Shown in pieces: positions 40,814-50,320 of a stretch of DNA of 64,000 nucleotides. The notes beneath the pieces are model-generated. The model saw only the letters and a program-made list of their open reading frames with translations, was not told the origin of the DNA and searched no databases. Source of the stretch: an uncultured Cytophagales bacterium (GTDB lineage: Bacteria > Bacteroidota > Bacteroidia > Cytophagales > Cyclobacteriaceae); NCBI GenBank assembly GCA_913057175.1, contig CAJXNP010000006.1:62001-126000 (forward strand). Reading direction: 5' to 3'. Position numbers and translations under genes: made by a program. Each line of letters starts with the position of its first letter. The stretch's first letter is position 1.

Positions 40814-41254
40814 TCAATGATTATGAAACAGATTACTAGGGTTTCCGGTGTGTTTATTTAAATAGTGAAGTAATTCAAAGGTATCATCGACAAAAACTCT
40901 GTGCTCTATAATTCTATTATCTCTCAAACGCCATTGGTTAATAAAATGAAAGGAATAGCTCTCATCAGCCTGGAACGCTTTTCCTAACATCTTGCCTTGA
41001 ACCAATAACTGATCAGCACTTATTTCTTCTGACAAATAATAGTGGAGATAGGCAATTTTGAGATATTCCCAAGTCTGATTAATCTTAGATACCATGGCGA
41101 TAAAACCCTCTCTACCGAGAAACTCTCCTCCAAATGGCAAGGACTTAGGAACCCAAATCTTTAGGTGTTCATCCAGTGCAGGTAAGACTTTACTTAAATT
41201 ACGTTCAGACATATTTTGATAAAGCCCTTCAATGATTTGCTTATTATTTGTCAT
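40814..41254 (-). CDS. SnoaL/NTF2-like protein
   Basis: The start is set at 41254 (MTNNKQIIEGLYQNM) because the upstream in-frame ATG at 41296 adds a Cys/His-rich stretch foreign to the family. The 146-residue protein has the NTF2-like cone pattern: an N-terminal helix pair, WVPKSLPFGGEFLGREGFIAMV and FHFINQWRLRDNRIIEHRVFVDD. Members are small isomerases, hydrolases or binding proteins. Function unknown. Convergent with the truncated reductase gene. Confidence 0.8.
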   Translation of the reverse strand: MTNNKQIIEGLYQNMSERNLSKVLPALDEHLKIWVPKSLPFGGEFLGREGFIAMVSKINQTWEYLKIAYLHYYLSEEISADQLLVQGKMLGKAFQADESYSFHFINQWRLRDNRIIEHRVFVDDTFELLHYLNKHTGNPSNLFHNH

Positions 41255-41296
41255 ATAGTGATGGAAGTGTGGTTTGCACCCACATGGATATTTCAA

Positions 41297-41780
41297 GGAG
41301 AATGCCAGGTCATTTCAATGGTAATTAAAGGATTAAATGGGAGTAGTAAAGATGTTATATAAAGCAAATTCAATCGGTATGCTGGTTTTTACTTGAACTC
41401 TCTTTGTGCATCGGGTTCCAACAACTCTTAATATTATTGAGGTTTTTTTGGATAAACCCAACTTTGCTGGATTTCTCTTAAATTTTTGTATTGGCAGCTT
41501 GTTTTTAATTGGCACCACCTAAAAAAATAATTTTTTAAAAAACTATCAGGTCTGCATTTTAACTAAATACAAACTTAAAAACCATATTAATTTATATTCA
41601 ATACGTAAATATGATGTACAAAACTTAAGGAAGTTATGAAAGTTCGTATACCTTATTTCTATTTCATCCAATGGTAAATGTTAGGTTCATTATTTGCTGG
41701 ATTTTTACTACTTTCAATAGTTATTATCTGGCACTTAATGTAGTGATAAAAATTTCAATAGCTAATTTCTATTCTACCGT
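41297..41780. other. Intergenic region before the sigma-54 regulator
   Basis: No supported gene. A 61-codon minus-strand frame at 41333-41518 has a plausible Lys/Arg-rich composition but no family I recognise. The segment must hold promoters for the divergent NTF2-like and regulator genes; a TGGCAC at 41730 lacks the GC element a sigma-54 promoter needs. Confidence 0.35.
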
Positions 41781-43838
41781 ATGAACTCATTCCAACCACC
41801 TGAAGATAAGCTATTTAATAAAACCATTCCCACTGATTCACCTTATAAGGTTTTGGTTGTAGAGGATGAGTTTGTTGTAGCCAATGATTTAAAACTGGCA
41901 CTAACTGAGGTTGGGTATTCAGTATTAGGAATAGCCAATTCTGTAGCCAGGGCTGAAGACTTAATGAAGCAACAAAAGCCAGATATTGTTTTACTGGATA
42001 TATACCTGAAAGGTGAAAAAACCGGAATTGATCTAGCCAAACAGTTAGAAGAAGACAACATCCCCTTTATCTATATTTCAGCTAATGATAATCGTGGAGT
42101 TCTGGAGGAAGTAAAGGCTACCAAACCAAGTGGTTACATTGTAAAACCCTTTCGTGATCAGGACCTGCTTACTACGGTTGAAATTGCTCGCTATAAACAT
42201 GAGCATAGCTGTGAAAAGAAACTTCGTGAAGAAAAAGCTCTGCAGATTGCTCTCTCAGATGCATTATCTACAAATGAAGATTGGGGTGCGAGGCTCTTAA
42301 AAGTTACGAAGCTTATTCAGCAATATATACCATTTGATCTTTTTGTAATTCAATACAAAAAACAGAAATCAATACAAAACTATATTTTTTATCGAACTGG
42401 GTTTGATGAGTATCAAACTATTGACTTAAATGATTTAGCAAAGTTGACAAATATTTCACTTGAAAAGCTGCAAGAAGTTCAGTCTGAGGATTTCGAAACC
42501 AGACCAAAGAATTTTGATTTGAACGATGTTGAATCACTACGCAAAAAAAATAAATTTGTACAGATATTAGCCAAGGCATACCGATTAGAATCACTGCTTT
42601 TTTTTCCTATGAAGATGCTCTCAAAAGACCGTCTTCACTTATCCTTTTATAGTCGTAAGCCTGATACTTACTTATTTAGCCATCAAGATTTATTGGTACG
42701 ATTGGAACAACCAATGATGCTCACTTTGGATCGGGTACTTGCACACGAGCAGATTGCGAAACTTAGTGAACAACTTCAGTTAGAGAAAACTTATTTACAA
42801 GAAGAGGTAAAAACTACAGCCAACTTTGAAGAAATCATTGGTACTAGTCAACTTCTGTTGGAGGTTTTTGATCAGGTTTCGCAGGTAGCCCCCACTGAAG
42901 CAAATGTGCTGATTTTAGGTGAGAGTGGAACCGGTAAAGAACTTTTTGCGCGAGCTATACATAATTTATCTTCTCGTAAAGATAAAATCCTGGTAAAAAT
43001 AAACTGTGCAGCACTACCCGCCTCACTCATTGAGTCAGAGCTTTTTGGTCATGAAAAAGGAGCCTTTACCGGGGCAATAGATAAACGGGTTGGTAAGTTT
43101 GAGCTGGCAAATGAAGGAACTATTTTTTTAGATGAAATTGGTGAGATGCCGCTTGAATTACAAGCCAAACTACTCAGAGTATTGCAGGAAAAAGAAATTG
43201 AGCGTGTTGGAGGTAACCAACCAATTAAAACTGATGTCCGTGTTATTGCAGCTACTAACCGTAATTTGGAAAAAGAAGTGAACGAAGATCGCTTCCGGAT
43301 GGATTTGTATTTCCGGCTGTCAACCTTTCCAATTGCCTTACCACCATTGCGTGAGCGTAAGGTCGATATACCACAATTAGCTGCTTTTTTTGCACAGAGA
43401 GCTGCACGAAAAATTGGCAGACCATTCTTAGGTATTAGTCAAAATTCTCTTCAACAATTAGTCGAATATTCCTGGCCTGGAAATATAAGAGAATTAGAAA
43501 ATGTGATTGAACAAGCAGTAATTCTTAACAGAGATGAGAAACCTATTGAATTAGGCCGTTCTTTAAACAACAATTTGTTTTCAGTAGATTCATACACAGC
43601 ACCTACAGGTAATAAAATATCAGCCCAAAAGAAGGAGGTTGATTGTCAGCCGAAAAATTTAAAGGAAGTAAAACAGATTCAACAAGAGACTGAAAGAGAC
43701 TACATCCTATCCATTCTCAGACAGACCAATGGCCGAATTAGAGGAAGTGGTGGCGCTGCCGAACTATTAAACCTAAAACCCTCTACGCTCGAGTACCGCA
43801 TTGAAAAACTGGGTATTCGGAAAGTAATCACTTCTTAA
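41781..43838 (+). CDS. Sigma-54 dependent response regulator (REC, GAF-like, AAA+, Fis)
   Basis: A 685-residue regulator. The receiver domain (residues 22-140) has acidic VVEDE and the phosphoacceptor Asp73 in LLDIYLKG, plus the conserved Lys in YIVKPF. A middle GAF-like region (about 150-330) resembles FhlA-type sensors. The AAA+ domain has Walker A GESGTGKE near 380, the sigma-54 contact GAFTGA near 427 and Walker B LDEIGEM near 451. A Fis-type helix-turn-helix (LNLKPSTLEYRIEKLGI) ends it. It opens sigma-54 promoters after phosphorylation. No partner kinase is adjacent; the sensor kinase at 47127 is the nearest candidate. Confidence 0.95.
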   Translation: MNSFQPPEDKLFNKTIPTDSPYKVLVVEDEFVVANDLKLALTEVGYSVLGIANSVARAEDLMKQQKPDIVLLDIYLKGEKTGIDLAKQLEEDNIPFIYISANDNRGVLEEVKATKPSGYIVKPFRDQDLLTTVEIARYKHEHSCEKKLREEKALQIALSDALSTNEDWGARLLKVTKLIQQYIPFDLFVIQYKKQKSIQNYIFYRTGFDEYQTIDLNDLAKLTNISLEKLQEVQSEDFETRPKNFDLNDVESLRKKNKFVQILAKAYRLESLLFFPMKMLSKDRLHLSFYSRKPDTYLFSHQDLLVRLEQPMMLTLDRVLAHEQIAKLSEQLQLEKTYLQEEVKTTANFEEIIGTSQLLLEVFDQVSQVAPTEANVLILGESGTGKELFARAIHNLSSRKDKILVKINCAALPASLIESELFGHEKGAFTGAIDKRVGKFELANEGTIFLDEIGEMPLELQAKLLRVLQEKEIERVGGNQPIKTDVRVIAATNRNLEKEVNEDRFRMDLYFRLSTFPIALPPLRERKVDIPQLAAFFAQRAARKIGRPFLGISQNSLQQLVEYSWPGNIRELENVIEQAVILNRDEKPIELGRSLNNNLFSVDSYTAPTGNKISAQKKEVDCQPKNLKEVKQIQQETERDYILSILRQTNGRIRGSGGAAELLNLKPSTLEYRIEKLGIRKVITS

Positions 43839-44127
43839 TCTATAGGAATATTATTATACCCATTGTCCTCTTTATCAGAGATAAAAAGGTTAAAAACCAC
43901 CTAAGAGAATAGTTCACCTGTTTCAGGATCCAAATGAGTCTGATACAACTATTGGAGTCATCAGACATGACAAGGCTCTGCTTTCGTCAGCTGATAATGC
44001 TTTGATCAGAGGCCGACACAAAACGTTGGACCCAAAGGACAAATTCCGCACCAGGGCGGAATTTGGGTTAAAATTACTAGATAAAACACCTTCTTTTGGG
44101 TGGCAATACTCTGTTAGCAGCTACTTG
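43839..44127. other. Intergenic stretch with a hairpin and an ATG-less frame
   Basis: A plus-strand frame from about 43900 to 44136 encodes a plausible 70-residue peptide (DPNESDTTIGVIRHDKALL) but starts with no ATG, GTG or TTG at its beginning, so it may be a fragment. AAATTCCGC / GCGGAATTT near 44040-44068 forms an imperfect hairpin between the convergent genes and could act as a weak terminator. Confidence 0.35.
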
Positions 44128-44451
44128 TCAGCCTAATATTTTTAATGACTGTATTAATCCATTATTAATTTTCAAATGATATTTTAATAAAGCCGGACTT
44201 CCGGAAAACGTTCCTGAAATTTCTGCGGTTAAAATTTTAGCTATTCCTTTATCTACAAAACCGGTTGGTTTCATTACTGTTTTGTATTTTTCGGTTGCAT
44301 CGGATATCCAATGTTCGATTTCTATTCTTCCATTGTGCGTCTTACCCTCGTCAACTACTACGGCATTGTCAGAAAAACAATTTGCATAAGCAATACTGTC
44401 AAAGTTGTTTTGAGCTTTTACTAATTCTGATATTATTTTCGGTAAATTCAT
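44128..44451 (-). CDS. SnoaL/NTF2-like protein
   Basis: A 107-residue protein of the NTF2-like fold: LVKAQNNFDSIAYANCFSDNAVVVDEGKTHNGRIEIEHWI gives the helix pair and first strands, and KYHLKINNGLIQSLKILG the last two. A conserved Asp/Glu pair may line the pocket. It follows the SDR gene at 44471 by 19 bp on the same strand, so the two probably act in one operon. Substrate unknown. Confidence 0.82.
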   Translation of the reverse strand: MNLPKIISELVKAQNNFDSIAYANCFSDNAVVVDEGKTHNGRIEIEHWISDATEKYKTVMKPTGFVDKGIAKILTAEISGTFSGSPALLKYHLKINNGLIQSLKILG

Positions 44452-44470
44452 TTTGTTCTTATTTTAGTTG

Positions 44471-45265
44471 TTAAATAGTTGGTATTGTTCCACCGTCAAT
44501 TACAAATTCAGTTCCTGTCAAATATTCGGCTCTTGGTGAAACTAAAAAGCCGATCAATTCAGCAATTTCTTTAGGCTGAGCAGGTCTTCCGACAGGTATT
44601 CCTCCCAGTGCTTTCATTACGCTTTGTTTAGCTTCTTCAACAGAAATGTTTGAGCTTTCGGATATTCGTTCCATCATTTTTGTGGCTGATTCTGTCATGA
44701 TCCAACCTGGTGAGACAGATAAAATCCGAATACCTTTTGATGAAACTTCTTTCGATAAGCCTTTACTGTAATTGATGAGCCCGGCTTTTGCCGCTGCGTA
44801 AGGTAAGGTGGAATCGTGCAAAGGCAGCTTTGCCTGAATGGAAGCGATATGAATAATTACTCCGCTTTTCTGTGTGATCATATGAGGCAAAAATTCCCTG
44901 TCTAACCGAACAGGAGCAAGCAAATTGGTTTGAATAGTCCTTTCCCATTCATCGTCGGTCAGTACAGAAAATCCTCCTCCTTTTGTTTCTGATCCTCCAA
45001 GATTGTTGACAAGTATATCCAGCCTGCCAAACTTTGATAAAATTTCCTTCGCAACTTTTTGTGTACCTTCAGGTTTACTCAAATCTGCGGAAATGAAATA
45101 TTGCTCGTCAGTTTCTGATTCGGGTTTATTTCTTGCCGTTATGATTACCGTTGCACCTGCTTGCAATAATCGCTCAGCAATGGCTTTCCCCGTCCCTTTT
45201 GTGCCACCTGTTACCAAAGCGATTTTGCCAGATAATTCGTTATTGAAATTAAATTCCTGTCTCAT
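44471..45265 (-). CDS. SDR-family oxidoreductase
   Basis: A 264-residue classical SDR. The NAD(P)-binding TGGTKGTGKA is at residues 19-28, NNLGG near 89, the catalytic Ser in IASIQA and the YxxxK motif as YAAAK are all intact, followed by SPGWIMTES. Cytoplasmic. It precedes the NTF2-like gene at 44128 with a 19-bp gap, a pairing seen in small dehydrogenase operons. Substrate cannot be predicted. Confidence 0.92.
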   Translation of the reverse strand: MRQEFNFNNELSGKIALVTGGTKGTGKAIAERLLQAGATVIITARNKPESETDEQYFISADLSKPEGTQKVAKEILSKFGRLDILVNNLGGSETKGGGFSVLTDDEWERTIQTNLLAPVRLDREFLPHMITQKSGVIIHIASIQAKLPLHDSTLPYAAAKAGLINYSKGLSKEVSSKGIRILSVSPGWIMTESATKMMERISESSNISVEEAKQSVMKALGGIPVGRPAQPKEIAELIGFLVSPRAEYLTGTEFVIDGGTIPTI

Positions 45266-45387
45266 TGGATGTTTTTAAAGAAGTATTTTTTAACCAGTTG
45301 TGTTAATTGCTTTTTTCAGATTTTCCGTCACGTGATATTTGACTTGTAATGGGTTTTTTGTGAAAACTCACCTCTGGATTTTCTCCC

Positions 45388-45499
45388 AATGCTATTAAGT
45401 TAAGGGGGTTTTTGCGTCCTCTCCCTAACCCGCTCCGAGAGATGGACACAATATTGTCTTAACTTATATAGCATTGGATCTCCTCCAGGGAGGAGATCC
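45388..45499. repeat. Nested palindromic element
   Basis: AATGCTATTAAGTTAAG at 45388-45404 pairs with CTTAACTTATATAGCATT at 45458-45475 (one bulge). Directly after it, GGATCTCCTCC, AG, GGAGGAGATCC (45476-45499) is a perfect palindrome. The 53 bp enclosed by the first pair are C/T rich. It lies between the SDR promoter and the convergent end of the alpha/beta hydrolase gene and looks like a REP-type or small non-autonomous element. Confidence 0.7.
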
Positions 45500-45580
45500 A
45501 GATATTCATTTCAAGTCAATTATTTTAGGATTAATTATCACGACGGCTTATTTTAAATAAAATTTTTACCGGGAGCCTGA

Positions 45581-46507
45581 CTACTTCACATGAGAAGTGT
45601 TACTCGTGGCAAACATCTCTAGTTCTGTATTGAACTTCTGCATTTCCTCGATAAACAATGCATGTCCACTGTTTTCAAACTTTACCAGGTATGAGTCTTT
45701 GATTCCTTTATGAAGCTCTTCTGCCAGGCCGAATTCAACCAGTTTATCTTTTACACCGTGAAAGATGGCTACAGGAATTTCAATTTTTGGCAGTTCAGCT
45801 CGTAGGTCTAAGGCAACAAGTGCTGTTATTGATTGTGTGGCAGCATAGGGAGATGCTTCCATATTAATGCTCTTCAACCAATCAGACATTCCTTCTGATA
45901 TTCCGTTTTCCGTAGCCGCGAATGCCTTATCAAAATTATCCAGTACCAGTGGCCTGTCTGTCTTGGTCAATTCGATAAAAGATGCTGCGCCTTCTTCCGT
46001 CAAACCATAGGGGAAGTCCGGACGTTGCAGCCACGAAGGAGCTGCTGCTGCGAATAAAGCCAGCTTGCTAATATGTGCTGCATTATATTTCGTCGCATAG
46101 TGAATGACAGCTGCACCTCCCATAGAAAAGCCGCCTAATACAGCATTTTCTATTTTCAATTTTTCCAAAACGACTTTAATATCATCAGAAAAGACATCAA
46201 AGTCGTACCTGCCGTAGGGACTGTCGGACTTTCCAAAACCTCTGAGAGAAATCCCAATTACCCTAAATCCCCTTTGTACCAGGTATTGGTACTGGTATTC
46301 GTACATTGCATTGCTTAAGGGCCATCCGTGAATCAAAACGATGGGTTGCCCTTCGCCGAGGTCAGTTACGTGAAGTCGCACATTTTTTTCTACTTCGATA
46401 AATTCTTCCCTTCCGGCAGATGCTGGTATTCTTTTGCCTTGAGCAAAAAGGGAAGATTGGAATGACAAAGTCATTAGGGAACCGATAATTAAAATCATTG
46501 TTTTCAT
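45581..46507 (-). CDS. Alpha/beta hydrolase, secreted (chloroperoxidase-like)
   Basis: A 308-residue exported hydrolase (signal cleavage near SLFAQ, residue 23). HGWPLS gives the oxyanion region, GFSMGG near residue 123 the nucleophile elbow and SGHALFIEE near the C terminus the catalytic His. The Phe before Ser and the segment KSDSPYGRYDFDVFSDD are typical of non-heme chloroperoxidase/esterase-type alpha/beta hydrolases; real haloperoxidase activity is not implied. Periplasmic. The next genes are unrelated. Confidence 0.9.
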   Translation of the reverse strand: MKTMILIIGSLMTLSFQSSLFAQGKRIPASAGREEFIEVEKNVRLHVTDLGEGQPIVLIHGWPLSNAMYEYQYQYLVQRGFRVIGISLRGFGKSDSPYGRYDFDVFSDDIKVVLEKLKIENAVLGGFSMGGAAVIHYATKYNAAHISKLALFAAAAPSWLQRPDFPYGLTEEGAASFIELTKTDRPLVLDNFDKAFAATENGISEGMSDWLKSINMEASPYAATQSITALVALDLRAELPKIEIPVAIFHGVKDKLVEFGLAEELHKGIKDSYLVKFENSGHALFIEEMQKFNTELEMFATSNTSHVK

Positions 46508-47126
46508 TTTGTTAGTCGTTAGTGTTGATAATTTTAATGGAATGAAAAGGCTGACAAAAAACGAACCTGATCTTCATTATTGCTCACCCAAGAATCTATC
46601 AAACTGAACAAATGGAAATAAATAATGATATTCTTGCCTCCCAACATGCTTTTATGCATGTAGAATGGAGATTTATTGATTTCAATGGCTCTTTTTTTAA
46701 GGATTTTAGCACTTAATTTTTTTTTGTTGTGATGGCAATTACAGCCCCACTGCTTCGCCAAAAATTTGGGGACATCCAAAAACCTTTGGGGACACCCAAA
46801 AATTTTGGAGTTTTTTTAAGGATCATTTCATACCTTGAACAGTTCTTCTCTGTGTAAAATTTAGCTTGCCGGAAAATACTACCCGGCAGCTGTACCATGG
46901 ATTTGCCCTATATGTAAATAAAGGCAAACAAATTCAGGCTGGGAAAAGGTATGCAGCTACCCTACTGGGTATTAGGGAGGCACAGTTTTATTTCTCAAAA
47001 AAACATTAACTGAAAAGCAGCTTGATAGATTACTGCATAGCCAACTACTTTTAGAAGGTCTAAAGTTCTCATATGAGCTCATAGAATAATAAAATACAAA
47101 GTGCGATGATCATTCTGTTGATGGTC
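46508..47126. other. Gene-poor region with short near-tandem repeats
   Basis: No supported gene in 619 bp. On the minus strand, units of the form TTTTTGGGTGTCCCCAAA recur about every 21 bp between 46767 and 46811, giving the peptide pattern PKFLGV-PKGFWMS-PNFW in one frame. The rest is AT rich; two overlapping minus-strand frames (46534-46779, 46713-46898) have no recognisable content. Confidence 0.4.
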
Positions 47127-49772
47127 CTAAACCTTAGCAGGAATTCCAGAATTGATAAAAAGGCCGTTCTTGGATGTATTTTGCTTATAAATAAAGGTTA
47201 CCAAAATGGTGGTGCCGCCTTTATTTTCTATGGTGAAACTTCCATCGATATCTGAACTTAACCCTTCCATCAAGCTCATTCCCAAAGATTTTCTAGGAAG
47301 GACATCAAAATTGGCAGGTAGCCCTATCCCATTATCACTTATGTTCATGTTATATTGATCATTCCCAAGGTACTTCAAAGAAATATTAATCACCCCCGTT
47401 CTATTTTCCGGAAAAGCATATTTTATCCCGTTTGTGATTGCTTCATTTAGAATTAAACCTAAAGGCACAGCATGGGATACATCAAGTTTCACCGGATCAT
47501 TTTGACATTTGAAACGAATGCGCCTCCCAGTATTGAATAGGTCACGTAAATACATTATCAATTCATTTATATAAGTGGGCATATCAATAGCAGCCACACT
47601 ATCTGATTGATATAATTTTTTATGAATTAACGATATTGCCTGTACCCGATGTTGACTTTCACGGATGGCCTTTTTGGCAGCCTCATTATTTAGGTAAACC
47701 ACCTGTGAATTCAACAAGCTCATAACAATCTGCAGATTATTTTTTACTCGGTGATGAATTTCTTTCAAAAGCCACTCTTTTTCAGTCAGTAACTGGTCTT
47801 TCTCAATAATCAAAGTATCTTGCTGGTTGATCAGAAAGTCCTTTTCAGCCAACAGTTGGGAAAGATGTTCATTCTTTTGGTGAATTTCTTCTTTTTGGGC
47901 TTGAAGTTCCAGTTGCTGGGACTGTAAATGCCGGTTGCTGCTCTGTTTCAATCGGTATCGGTTAATGAGTAGAATTAATAAAATTATCAACAATCCTGTT
48001 CCGCCTATAAGTGTATTGCGTTGATTTTCTTGTGTTTTGCTGAGTTGGGTGAGCAATTCAATATCTTTTTCTTTGAGTTTCAATTCCTGCTCTTTTTTCT
48101 TCGTTTCGTATTGAATACTCAGCTGTTCAATCTGGCTACTTTTCTTTTCGTTAAAGACCGAGTCACTAAGGGCTTTATAGAGCTGATAATGTTTTATGGC
48201 GCCCTTGTAATCTCCCTGTGCCGAATCTACCTTGAATCTCATTAAGTGCACATCAATGAGATGACTTGGTATGACTTTGTCAGGAGATGCTAGCAATAAC
48301 TGATCTAAATAAGGAGCAGCCTTGGCGTATTGGCCGTTAGAAACAAAAAACTGGCTAATGACTTGCCATACATAATGTTGGAATTGCAAAGGTGTATTTA
48401 CGCTCAAGACAACGCCTGCAAGGTAATACTGCTCAGCCAGGCTATATTGTTCTAGGGCATCATAACAGCCTCCGAAGCTTTGGGCTACAGAGAATTTATC
48501 TTCATAAGTGAGAGACGTAATATTAGGCGTAGCATCCTGTAATAAATGCAGGGCTTCTGTGGGTTTTCTTTGTTCTAATAAAGCTACCACCATGCGCCTC
48601 ACGAGTCCAATCTGAATAAATGCCTCTCCCTTTTTTTGGCTCATCTCCAGAGACTTTTGGTAGTATAACATGCTTTTGTCATACTGCCCTAACTCCCAAT
48701 ACGCATTAGCCAGCCGATAATAAGCATAATCTAAATCCTCTTGCCAGCCGCTATTTTCTGCGCTTTTAACCACTTCAAGCACATAAAATAATTTCCGGTT
48801 CAGATCTCCACTGATCTGACCTAAATCTGAAAGAAGGTAACAGGCATTTGACAAGTATCCATAATCACTGGGCATGTGATAAACACTTTCATCAGCCAGT
48901 GCGTGATAAGCTTCGCTCACGGCGCGAAAGCCGATATTGTTTTGAATTTCCAATGCCTGAAGCGCATAGTTTCGAGCCTGTGTGGTAACTCCACTATCTT
49001 CCAATAAATATTTGTATCCCATCTCCAACAGAATCAGTGCTTCATTCGCCCTGTCACCTACCTCCCGGGCAAGCTTCAAAGCCCTGGATAAAGCATTGAT
49101 ATTTTCTGCACACTCATCACAAAACCTGACTGTTGCCATTCTCAGCCAGGCTTTCATTTCTCCATGTTTGTCGCCAGCATTCCGGCGGGCTTCTATGACC
49201 TGTGTAAAGTACGCTTTACCCCGTATCCAATCGCCTTTTAATATGAAGGTGGCTCCCATAAGGCACTGGTTCTCTTCTTTCCATTTTTGGTGTCCGATTC
49301 GATCACTGACCATTTGTGCATGTTGAAAAAACACCATCGCGCTATCCCAGTTAGCACTCTTTTCATAAGTTGGCCGAAGTTGGGATTTACCTAGTTCTAC
49401 CAACAATTTGATACGATTGGTATCGCTAAGGTCTGTAAGCATTTCTAACAAAATATTGGCTTTTTCCTGCCTAACATAAATTTTACCTCTTAGAAAAACA
49501 GATTCTTTTTGTCCTTTGGCATAATTGAGTTGTTGGCTTAGCGCTTCCGCCTGTTTTACAAGGACCAACGCACTATCCATTTCCAGCTGAGGTGAGTAGG
49601 TTTTATGAAGATAAAACTTGCTTAGTTCAAGGAGTATTTTTACCCGATTGATGTCTGGCTTACTATATTGGAGTACCTTAAGCAGGCTGTCAGCTTCATC
49701 AATGGCAGATATCCGGGCATTGACCTGGCTTGATGAAAAAAGTACTATACAAATAATAATCAGTGGTTTCAT
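47127..49772 (-). CDS. TPR sensor histidine kinase (HisKA_2 type)
   Basis: An 881-residue kinase with a signal peptide (SQVNA, residue 19), a periplasmic region of TPR-like helices (residues about 30-560), a transmembrane helix near 600 (GLLIILLILLIN), a coiled coil, and a HisKA_2 dimerisation domain with EIHHRVKNN (phosphoacceptor His674). HATPase boxes are LGLILNEAITNG, ISDNGIGLP and GMSLMEGL. HisKA_2 kinases usually pair with single-domain or output response regulators; the REC protein at 52076 or the sigma-54 regulator at 41781 are candidates. The signal sensed by the TPR part is unknown. Confidence 0.92.
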   Translation of the reverse strand: MKPLIIICIVLFSSSQVNARISAIDEADSLLKVLQYSKPDINRVKILLELSKFYLHKTYSPQLEMDSALVLVKQAEALSQQLNYAKGQKESVFLRGKIYVRQEKANILLEMLTDLSDTNRIKLLVELGKSQLRPTYEKSANWDSAMVFFQHAQMVSDRIGHQKWKEENQCLMGATFILKGDWIRGKAYFTQVIEARRNAGDKHGEMKAWLRMATVRFCDECAENINALSRALKLAREVGDRANEALILLEMGYKYLLEDSGVTTQARNYALQALEIQNNIGFRAVSEAYHALADESVYHMPSDYGYLSNACYLLSDLGQISGDLNRKLFYVLEVVKSAENSGWQEDLDYAYYRLANAYWELGQYDKSMLYYQKSLEMSQKKGEAFIQIGLVRRMVVALLEQRKPTEALHLLQDATPNITSLTYEDKFSVAQSFGGCYDALEQYSLAEQYYLAGVVLSVNTPLQFQHYVWQVISQFFVSNGQYAKAAPYLDQLLLASPDKVIPSHLIDVHLMRFKVDSAQGDYKGAIKHYQLYKALSDSVFNEKKSSQIEQLSIQYETKKKEQELKLKEKDIELLTQLSKTQENQRNTLIGGTGLLIILLILLINRYRLKQSSNRHLQSQQLELQAQKEEIHQKNEHLSQLLAEKDFLINQQDTLIIEKDQLLTEKEWLLKEIHHRVKNNLQIVMSLLNSQVVYLNNEAAKKAIRESQHRVQAISLIHKKLYQSDSVAAIDMPTYINELIMYLRDLFNTGRRIRFKCQNDPVKLDVSHAVPLGLILNEAITNGIKYAFPENRTGVINISLKYLGNDQYNMNISDNGIGLPANFDVLPRKSLGMSLMEGLSSDIDGSFTIENKGGTTILVTFIYKQNTSKNGLFINSGIPAKV

Positions 49773-50320
49773 CTTCTCTTTAATGACAGGATTTGGACTC
49801 TTATATTAACCTTCCATTTTTCAATATTTTATGATTAATAATATTCAAGATTCACCTATTAAATCACCTTCATTTTGGTAATATGTTAGTTAATTTATAT
49901 AGGAAAGAATTGGCTAATAAATATAATTAATATTTCCAACCAAAATTGGACCATATGAATTGAAGTTGTAATACTTTATGAGGTGATCAAAGCTAAAAGC
50001 AAGGAAACAAAATAAATGGGAACCATATTTTTGAAAGAAAAAAGAAAAAATAGAATGCCCCTTTTGAAATTTGGGAAGGATTAAATAACGAAGTAAACAA
50101 CAAAATTCTAATAGAAGTAAGTAGATCCATCCTTGGTTTTTAATTCCGCGCCCAACTAGTTTTACCTTTATTATATGAACTTTTCTTAATCGATGAACAT
50201 ACACATTTTGAATGCTTAAATGATATAGAGTCAACAGGCTCTTCTAATCATAGGCTAGCTTGGAGGTATTACCCTGGTTGTGTTGGTCTGGCATAATCCA
50301 TGCTGACCCTGCTGGACAGA
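49773..50320. other. AT-rich gap upstream of the reductase leader
   Basis: The first 400 bp show no supported gene; a minus-strand frame at 49914-50234 is low complexity. The last 60 bp before the repeat start (GTTGGTCTGGCATAATCC onward) become G/C richer and begin the conserved leader of the reductase gene. Confidence 0.4.

Noticed and set aside
41333-41518. 61-codon minus-strand frame
   Set aside because: Plausible composition but no motif, no neighbours and a weak start.
41700-41780. Sigma-54 promoter before the regulator
   Set aside because: TGGCAC is present, but the GC element at the required distance is not.
46534-46898. Two overlapping minus-strand frames before the alpha/beta hydrolase
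   Set aside because: They depend on the short repeats and AT-rich sequence and show no domain.
49914-50234. 106-codon minus-strand frame upstream of the reductase
   Set aside because: Phe/Tyr-rich low-complexity content typical of AT-rich noncoding DNA.
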